Below, piece after piece: positions 59,676 through 64,000 of a stretch of 64,000 bases of DNA. The stretch is from Enterococcus lactis (GTDB lineage Bacteria > Bacillota > Bacilli > Lactobacillales > Enterococcaceae). The notes beneath the pieces were generated by a model. It worked only from the letters and a program-made list of their open reading frames with translations. It had not been told where the DNA came from and did not search any database. The stretch is from positions 62,001 through 126,000 of the forward strand of contig NZ_BNJW01000005.1 in the NCBI RefSeq assembly GCF_015751045.1. Reading direction: 5' to 3'. Position 1 is the first letter of the stretch. Each line of letters opens with the position of its first letter. The position numbers and the translations under genes were made by a program.

Positions 59676-60476
59676 TTATCCTCTTGTTTTACCTCCTGAA
59701 ATATTAGTCGTGACTCCAGTGATATAACTTGATCTTTCTGAAAGATAATAGCAGACTAGATCCGCCACTTCTTGCAGCTTACCACTCCTTCCTAGAGGGA
59801 TCGTACTTGTTCGACTGTAACCGTTTCTCAGCTGTTCGACGCTTATACCTCTCGTATAAGAAAGAGCTTCTTCATATTCTTGTGTTCTCAAACCGGTTTC
59901 TTCCAGTATCCCTGGTGCAACACCTACCACACGAACATTCCTCTTTCCTAACTCTTTTGCCCAAGAACGAGTAAAACTGTTCATCGCTGCTTTTGTAGCA
60001 GCATAACAGCTCTGTCCTTCTGATCCTTCCAATCCTGATTCAGAAGAAAGATTCACGATCACTCCTGACTCCTTTTGCACCAAGATTCTTCCCACTGCTT
60101 GACTCATCAAATATACACTTTTTTGATTGACAGCGATCATCTTATCAAAAACTTGTTCTGATAATTCATACTTACTTTTTGGATGATTTCTATCTATTAA
60201 AAGAGAAGGTATATTTATTCCTGCATTATTGACTAGACCATCGATCGTCTTGAAGTGTTTCATTACTTTATATACCCCTTCTTCTATGTCCGTTTTAGAA
60301 GACACATCGACTTTTAAAGATAGTAGGTTTTCATGCTGTATACGGCATTCAGTTACATCAAAATTCGCTACTTGTGCATTCTGTTTCAACAAATTTTCGA
60401 CAATACTTCTTCCAATTCCTGAGGAACCTCCAGTTACAATTACTACTTTTCCTGCAATATCCAACCAATCCGACAT
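59676..60476 (-). CDS. Sorbitol-6-phosphate 2-dehydrogenase (SDR family)
   Basis: A 266-residue SDR: SDWLDIAGKVVIVTGGSSGIGRSIV (NAD site), NNAGIN, catalytic Ser in VNLSSESGLEG, YAATKAAMNSF (Tyr and Lys) and GVAPGILEETGLRTQEYEEAL. The unusually long active-site loop (ETGLRTQEYEEAL..GYSRTSTIPLGR) is characteristic of the GutF/SorF group in lactobacilli that oxidises sorbitol-6-P to fructose-6-P. First gene of the operon, with AAGGAGAGG RBS and a possible TATACT -10 at 60511-60516. Confidence 0.9.
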   Translation of the reverse strand: MSDWLDIAGKVVIVTGGSSGIGRSIVENLLKQNAQVANFDVTECRIQHENLLSLKVDVSSKTDIEEGVYKVMKHFKTIDGLVNNAGINIPSLLIDRNHPKSKYELSEQVFDKMIAVNQKSVYLMSQAVGRILVQKESGVIVNLSSESGLEGSEGQSCYAATKAAMNSFTRSWAKELGKRNVRVVGVAPGILEETGLRTQEYEEALSYTRGISVEQLRNGYSRTSTIPLGRSGKLQEVADLVCYYLSERSSYITGVTTNISGGKTRG

Positions 60477-60510
60477 ATGTGATCCTCTCCTTCTTTTTTC
60501 TTACAAATCC

Positions 60511-60545
60511 AGTATAAAAGCTCACTAGAAAAAATTAAGACATGA
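60511..60545 (-). promoter_or_regulatory. Candidate promoter of the sorbitol operon
   Basis: On the minus strand TATACT (60511-60516) is preceded after about 16 bases by TTAATT, a weak -35 as expected for an activator-dependent promoter. No good cre site was found in 60477-60697. Confidence 0.4.
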
Positions 60546-60697
60546 AATTTACAGCTTCAGCTAAAAAATGTGTACTAATGGAAGAGCAAAAAATTTTCCT
60601 CTTTTTGCATCATTTGCTAAAATCCCTGAGCGTTATATAAGCAATGTTTTTCTTTTTGATATATAATTGTTTTATCATTTAAGAAAGGAGAATTCTA

Positions 60698-60913
60698 ATG
60701 AAAACTTTAGATGCTATTGCATTAACTTTATTGATTGTGGGAGGGCTGAACTGGTTGTTGGTAGGCTTGTTCGAATTTGATTTAGTAGCTATGATTGCTG
60801 GTGGTTCAACAACTATTTTTGCGAAGATCATTTATATCATCGTAGGTATTTGTGCGATTTACTGCTTGAAATTTTTCCCTATGATTACTAGAAAAGTTGA
60901 TGAAAGATATTAG
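60698..60913 (+). CDS. DUF378 family membrane protein
   Basis: A 71-residue protein, MKTLDAIALTLLIVGGLNWL then LVGLFEFDLVAMIAG and a second helix (IIYIIVGICAIYCL). The GGLNWLLVGLFEFDLVA signature defines DUF378. Function unknown. AAAGGAG RBS; followed by a strong terminator. Confidence 0.9.
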   Translation: MKTLDAIALTLLIVGGLNWLLVGLFEFDLVAMIAGGSTTIFAKIIYIIVGICAIYCLKFFPMITRKVDERY

Positions 60914-60949
60914 AAAGCTATAATTATTAAAAAAGCAATTATCTTCATG

Positions 60950-60979
60950 AACCTTCCCATTAGTGGGAAGGTTTTTTTA
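60950..60979 (+). terminator. Intrinsic terminator after the DUF378 gene
   Basis: AACCTTCCC pairs with GGGAAGGTT over a 6-nt loop followed by seven T. Confidence 0.93.
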
Positions 60980-61050
60980 TTTGAAGTCATCTGATTCCAC
61001 ATGGAAAGTGGTATACTGAATCAAGATAATCTATTTTAGGAGGTACCATC

Positions 61051-61536
61051 ATGAATAAAGGGATTTACGTAGGATTGTTGGGGGTTGTACTACTTTTTTC
61101 AGCCTGTGGAAATGCTACAAAGAATTCTATCAATGAATCTTCACTAACCAATTCAACACCTAAAGTCGGTTCAACTAAAAGTACTTCTACTGCTTCCATT
61201 ACTAATACTTCTACTAATAATGTAGATTCTCAATATAGCCAATCAAGCATTCAGTCGTCTACCATTTCTTCAACATCTGAAATGCAAGAAAGAACTGAAC
61301 CTTCTCTTCCATTGGAAAACTCTGATGAAGCACTTCTATTTCTTATTTCCCATCGTTCCGAATTACAAAGTGAAGATATCGTTACTAGCTTTTATCAAAA
61401 AATCGATCAAGATTATTTGTTCACGACTTCTAGCAAGCAGACTCGTGCCCAAGGAGGATCAGGAAGTGTCGGTTTCTATCGAGTTTCCCCCGATGGAGTG
61501 ATCTTGATTACTGATGCGTACGGCACACCGTTTTGA
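61051..61536 (+). CDS. Ser/Thr-rich lipoprotein of unknown function
   Basis: A 161-residue lipoprotein: MNKGIYVGLLGVVLLFSACG with lipobox LFSAC, a Ser/Thr/Asn-rich linker (residues about 22-85), and a small C-terminal domain (NSDEALLFLISHRSELQSED... SGSVGFYRVSPDGVILITD). Not recognised; similar linker-plus-small-domain lipoproteins are common in enterococci. AGGAGG RBS. Shares a bidirectional terminator with the next, converging gene. Confidence 0.7.
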   Translation: MNKGIYVGLLGVVLLFSACGNATKNSINESSLTNSTPKVGSTKSTSTASITNTSTNNVDSQYSQSSIQSSTISSTSEMQERTEPSLPLENSDEALLFLISHRSELQSEDIVTSFYQKIDQDYLFTTSSKQTRAQGGSGSVGFYRVSPDGVILITDAYGTPF

Positions 61537-61599
61537 TGATATAGAAAATTTCACATTTCTGTCTGTTCATTGTGTGTTTTAACGCTATTTTATTTTGAA

Positions 61600-61634
61600 A
61601 AACGCGAACGAGTATCTCAATCGTTCGCGTTTTC
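61600..61634. terminator. Bidirectional terminator
   Basis: AACGCGAACGA pairs with TCGTTCGCGTT over a 9-nt loop that contains the stop codon of the minus-strand gene. Confidence 0.85.
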
Positions 61635-62255
61635 TATTTCAAAATTCTCTGGTACGTCCCATTTATTCGCCACCATTTTTTTGTCAGATACAGTCATACG
61701 ATATAAGTGACCATTTGCGTCAACTACATAGTTTGCTACAGCTACTTCTTCCATAAAAATATCTACTTCTACTTCTCTAACTTGATTGATACGAACGTCA
61801 AACCAATAATGGTTAGCGCTTACAATAGTTGGATCTTCTAACTTCAAATGATAGTATGCCCACTTCTCTACTTGCTCTCTTGTTAAATTTGTGGTATCTA
61901 CTTCGCTTTTTGTCAGTTGTGTAATAAAATTAGTCGCCGGATGGTTTTCTAAATCCAATTTTTCTACATTTGGGTAAAAGAATTTGCTTATTATAAAAAA
62001 TGACACGATGATGATTCCTGCTATACAACATGTGTAATAGACGATTTTTCTTCTACGGGTTTTACGTATCGTTTTTATTTGGTAATTTCGCGCTTCTCGA
62101 TCTCGCCATTTTCGTTGCTGCAAAGCTGTTTTTTCTTTTTCTAAAAGATAGCCGAGTTCACGTTTCTTTTGTGGATTGCTTGTCCTAGTGATTTCTAATT
62201 CTAAATGATAGATTCTGCTTTCTTCTCGCCAATAGGGATTTGTGGTTTTTGCCAT
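61617..62255 (-). CDS. Single-pass membrane protein with basic coiled N-terminus
   Basis: A 212-residue protein: a charged N-terminal region with Lys/Arg/Glu (residues 1-70, likely helical), one membrane helix (about 72-92, VYYTCCIAGIIIVSFFIISKFF) and an extracellular domain (about 95-205) with LTREQVEKWAYYHLKLEDPT and VDANGHLYRMTVSDKKMVANKWDVP. This external domain pattern recurs in enterococcal hypothetical proteins, but I cannot name a function. Monocistronic, convergent with the lipoprotein gene. Confidence 0.65.
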   Translation of the reverse strand: MAKTTNPYWREESRIYHLELEITRTSNPQKKRELGYLLEKEKTALQQRKWRDREARNYQIKTIRKTRRRKIVYYTCCIAGIIIVSFFIISKFFYPNVEKLDLENHPATNFITQLTKSEVDTTNLTREQVEKWAYYHLKLEDPTIVSANHYWFDVRINQVREVEVDIFMEEVAVANYVVDANGHLYRMTVSDKKMVANKWDVPENFEIENAND

Positions 62256-62370
62256 ATTTTCTCCTCTCTAAATTATTTTCTTACTATTATTCTAGCAAAC
62301 CCTTTCTCAAATTAGAAAGATAACCTTTGTAATTCACTAGATGAAACATTCACAAAGACAACCGTTATAC

Positions 62371-62399
62371 TTGAATTTTTTTCAAAATAGAGTTATTAC
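62371..62399 (+). promoter_or_regulatory. Promoter of the hsp20 gene
   Basis: TTGAAT and TATTAC are spaced 17 bases apart, about 45 bases before the ATG. No CIRCE or clear CtsR heptad repeat is seen. Confidence 0.55.
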
Positions 62400-62446
62400 A
62401 TAAATAGGGATAAATAAAAAATACTCTATTGAAAGGATGATCAAAA

Positions 62447-62860
62447 ATGGCAAATGTACCTAGCATTCGCGACATGTTCCCTGATTTCAATGATGTGTTT
62501 AGTCCAGCGTTCAATGATTTTTTAGGTGTTTCAAGTTATCCAAAAGTAGATTTAGTTGAAAACGAAAAAGAATACAAACTAACAGCTGATATGCCTGGCT
62601 GTGACAAAGAAGACACGACAGTTGAATATTCAGACAATACTTTGACGATCTCCGCCAACCACGAGTCCCATACGGAAGATAAAGAAAATGGCAACTATGT
62701 ACGGAAAGAAAGACATTCGGTCTCTTACAAACGTTCATTCTATCTTCCTGATGTTGATGAAGAAAAAATCACCGGAACCTTTAAAAATGGTGTACTGAAA
62801 TTAGCATTACCTAAAACGGCGCATCATCCAAAAGAAACGAAAAAAATTGAGTTAAACTAA
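62447..62860 (+). CDS. Hsp20/alpha-crystallin family small heat shock protein
   Basis: A 137-residue small heat-shock protein: short N-terminal arm (MANVPSIRDMFPDFNDVFSP), alpha-crystallin domain (residues about 30-130) with KVDLVENEKEYKLTADMPGC, YVRKERHSVSYKRSFYLPD and the family signature GTFKNGVLKLALPK. An ATP-independent holdase that keeps unfolding proteins soluble. GAAAGG RBS. Single gene with its own terminator. Confidence 0.95.
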   Translation: MANVPSIRDMFPDFNDVFSPAFNDFLGVSSYPKVDLVENEKEYKLTADMPGCDKEDTTVEYSDNTLTISANHESHTEDKENGNYVRKERHSVSYKRSFYLPDVDEEKITGTFKNGVLKLALPKTAHHPKETKKIELN

Positions 62861-62867
62861 GAACTTT

Positions 62868-62901
62868 CGCCTCTCAATAAATGAGAGGCGATATTTTTAT
62901 T
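62868..62901 (+). terminator. Intrinsic terminator of hsp20
   Basis: CGCCTCTCA pairs with TGAGAGGCG over a 5-nt loop, followed by ATATTTTTATTTTT. Confidence 0.88.
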
Positions 62902-63056
62902 TTTGATAAGAACAAGTGATTTCTAATTGAAATTTATAGTTATTCAGAACTAATTCAATAATCCTAATTAAAATTTCAAACGATACAAAAAAATATTTTG
63001 TTTTGGCGATAAAGATGGTATGATCTCTCTTGGTAAAAAATATGGGAGTTGATCAT

Positions 63057-63302
63057 TTGATTGTCTTAAGTAAACTTTTATTTTGGATACCATTCATCAT
63101 AATGATCAGTATTTTCTTTTACTTATTCAAAAAACCGAACAAATACTTACTTTTATCTGCTTGTCCGATGATTTATTTTATCCATAAAATCAGAGGCTTT
63201 TATTATTATGACTCTGGTATTTCATTGTTTTACTACGAAATCGGTTTATTAGCTTCGGCCATCTTTTTCATTTGTGTGTTAGGATATTTCAGAAAAAAAT
63301 AA
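63057..63302 (+). CDS. Small membrane protein, paralogue of 41032-41286
   Basis: An 81-residue, three-helix protein: LIVLSKLLFWIPFIIMISIF, then LLLSACPMIYFIHKIRGFYYYDSG and a third helix. GGGAG lies eight bases before TTG at 63057, so I take this start; it aligns the N-terminus with its paralogue (MITLVRVLFWLP). Function unknown. Confidence 0.6.
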   Translation: MIVLSKLLFWIPFIIMISIFFYLFKKPNKYLLLSACPMIYFIHKIRGFYYYDSGISLFYYEIGLLASAIFFICVLGYFRKK

Positions 63303-63337
63303 GCTTCCAGTCAAAATTGGCTGGAAGTTTTTTATTT
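63303..63337 (+). terminator. Intrinsic terminator
   Basis: CTTCCAGTC pairs with GGCTGGAAG (one mismatch) and is followed by TTTTTTATTTT. Confidence 0.85.
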
Positions 63338-63452
63338 TGGCGTAGAACTTTTCATTTGATATTCATACAAGTTGATCCATTTTTCTATTATTAAGTACAT
63401 ACCATTGTTACTCTTTGAATGTGAGGGATAAAGAATAAAAGGAGCTGGTATT

Positions 63453-63701
63453 TTGTTAGCTATGAGTAAAGCTTTATTTTTACTTCCCTGCACATTCATG
63501 TTTATTGTTTTATGTTACTTCAAAAGGGGGGAAAATGGTGCTGGATCGATGTTTTGCTGTTTCTTCCCTTTTTTCCGCTTATTTATTTTCTGGAAGAAAT
63601 TTAGGATGACATGGCATGTGATTCTGCTTTTCTTTTTAGTCATTCCTTGGGGCTTATGCTCTCACTTATGTTCTTTGCCATTGTGCTATTTTTTTGAATA
63701 A
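63453..63701 (+). CDS. Small membrane protein, diverged third paralogue
   Basis: An 82-residue hydrophobic protein from a TTG start with AAAGGAG upstream: LLAMSKALFLLPCTFMFIVL, then FFPFFRLFIFWKKF, in the same order as in the proteins at 41032 and 63057. The C-terminus (WHVILLFFLVIPWGLCSHLC) differs and is Cys-rich, so a frameshift within the gene cannot be excluded. Function unknown. Confidence 0.45.
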   Translation: MLAMSKALFLLPCTFMFIVLCYFKRGENGAGSMFCCFFPFFRLFIFWKKFRMTWHVILLFFLVIPWGLCSHLCSLPLCYFFE

Positions 63702-63779
63702 AAAATAATGTATAAACACGTTTGTCCCAACTAATTTATCTTGTAACTTGATTTTTTGCATTAAAACCAAATAAAAAGA

Positions 63780-63810
63780 TAAAAAAGTGCGGTATTTCGC
63801 ACATTTTTAT
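63780..63810. terminator. Hairpin terminator
   Basis: AAAAAGTGCG pairs with CGCACATTTTT over a 6-nt loop. Beyond it, 63811-64000 shows no supportable gene. Confidence 0.75.
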
Positions 63811-64000
63811 TATAGATAAACGTTTAGACAAATTGGATTACTTTTAGGTTCGTGATACATTGGCATAGAAATTATTTGCAAATTATAAGTTTACATCATT
63901 TAATTATAGTTACATACTATTTTCCCCCCTCATTCTCTGATATTCCAAAGATAATTTCTACTTTGTTTTGATTTTTGCAGTGATTCACATGACAAAAATG

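Noticed and set aside
1-64000. Prophage, transposon, restriction-modification or anti-phage island
   Set aside because: No integrase, transposase, phage structural gene, methylase or nuclease cluster is seen; the few small HTH genes have local partners.

Overview
The window looks like chromosomal core DNA of Enterococcus faecium or its very close relative E. lactis (the former commensal clade B). The base composition is low-GC, and ribosome binding sites are of the AAAGGAGG type. Recognisable landmarks are the ftsW-psr-pbp5 cluster, the two Gls stress loci (gls20/glsB1 and gls33/glsB), an LPxTG-anchored surface hydrolase and a PrsA foldase. The pbp5 product carries the ampicillin-susceptible (PBP5-S) residue at every classical polymorphic position I could count, which points to the commensal clade. 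I see no prophage, insertion sequence, plasmid or CRISPR signature.

Layout. 1-3.6 kb: 3' part of ahpF, two small conserved genes, a cation/proton antiporter. 3.6-8.3 kb (minus): pbp5, psr and ftsW, preceded by a promoter, an M-box (ykoK-type Mg2+) riboswitch and its terminator. 8.4-14.3 kb (minus): a flavin reductase pair, nanE, an ASCH protein, a DXS-like synthase and an Mga-type regulator. 14.4-18.1 kb (minus): glutaminase, glutamate/GABA-type antiporter and ammonium channel, a plausible glutamine-driven acid-resistance operon. 18.4-20.0 kb (minus): the gls20 envelope-stress operon. 20.7-23.6 kb (minus): an agr-type quorum-sensing locus (agrC, agrA, agrB and a 51-codon agrD), with frameshifts in agrA and agrB. 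23.9-31.9 kb: a DUF2975/HTH pair, a second Mga-like regulator, a 1489-residue cell-wall protein with four mucin/carbohydrate-binding-like repeats, and a frameshifted membrane gene. 32.1-36.4 kb (minus): the second, gls33, operon with an SDR, a CorA-type transporter and a HesB-like protein. 36.5-38.2 kb: two GT8 glycosyltransferases. 38.5-45.6 kb: small enzymes, regulators and membrane proteins, one CAU tRNA, cspA and a hairpin-rich intergenic region. 45.9-53.2 kb: two alpha/beta hydrolases (one LPKTG-anchored with a MucBP-like domain), an Spx-like protein, a Ser/Thr-repeat LPETG protein, a broken CPBP protease and prsA. 53.5-60.5 kb (minus): a glycerophosphodiesterase and a complete sorbitol PTS operon. 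60.7-64 kb: small membrane proteins, lipoproteins and Hsp20.

How parts fit together. Much of the window concerns the cell envelope and stress: PBP5/FtsW/Psr, two AmaP-Gls systems, LPxTG proteins, PrsA and Hsp20. The most notable regulatory signal is the Mg2+-sensing M-box placed ahead of cell-wall synthesis and beta-lactam-tolerance genes rather than a Mg2+ transporter. The agr locus is the most notable system; its peptide gene is too short for usual ORF cut-offs, and both frameshifts need checking against reads. At least five single-base-type frameshifts occur in the window, some at short homopolymers, so sequencing error has to be considered. Two families of hairpin-forming intergenic repeats, one overlapping terminators, are scattered through the window.
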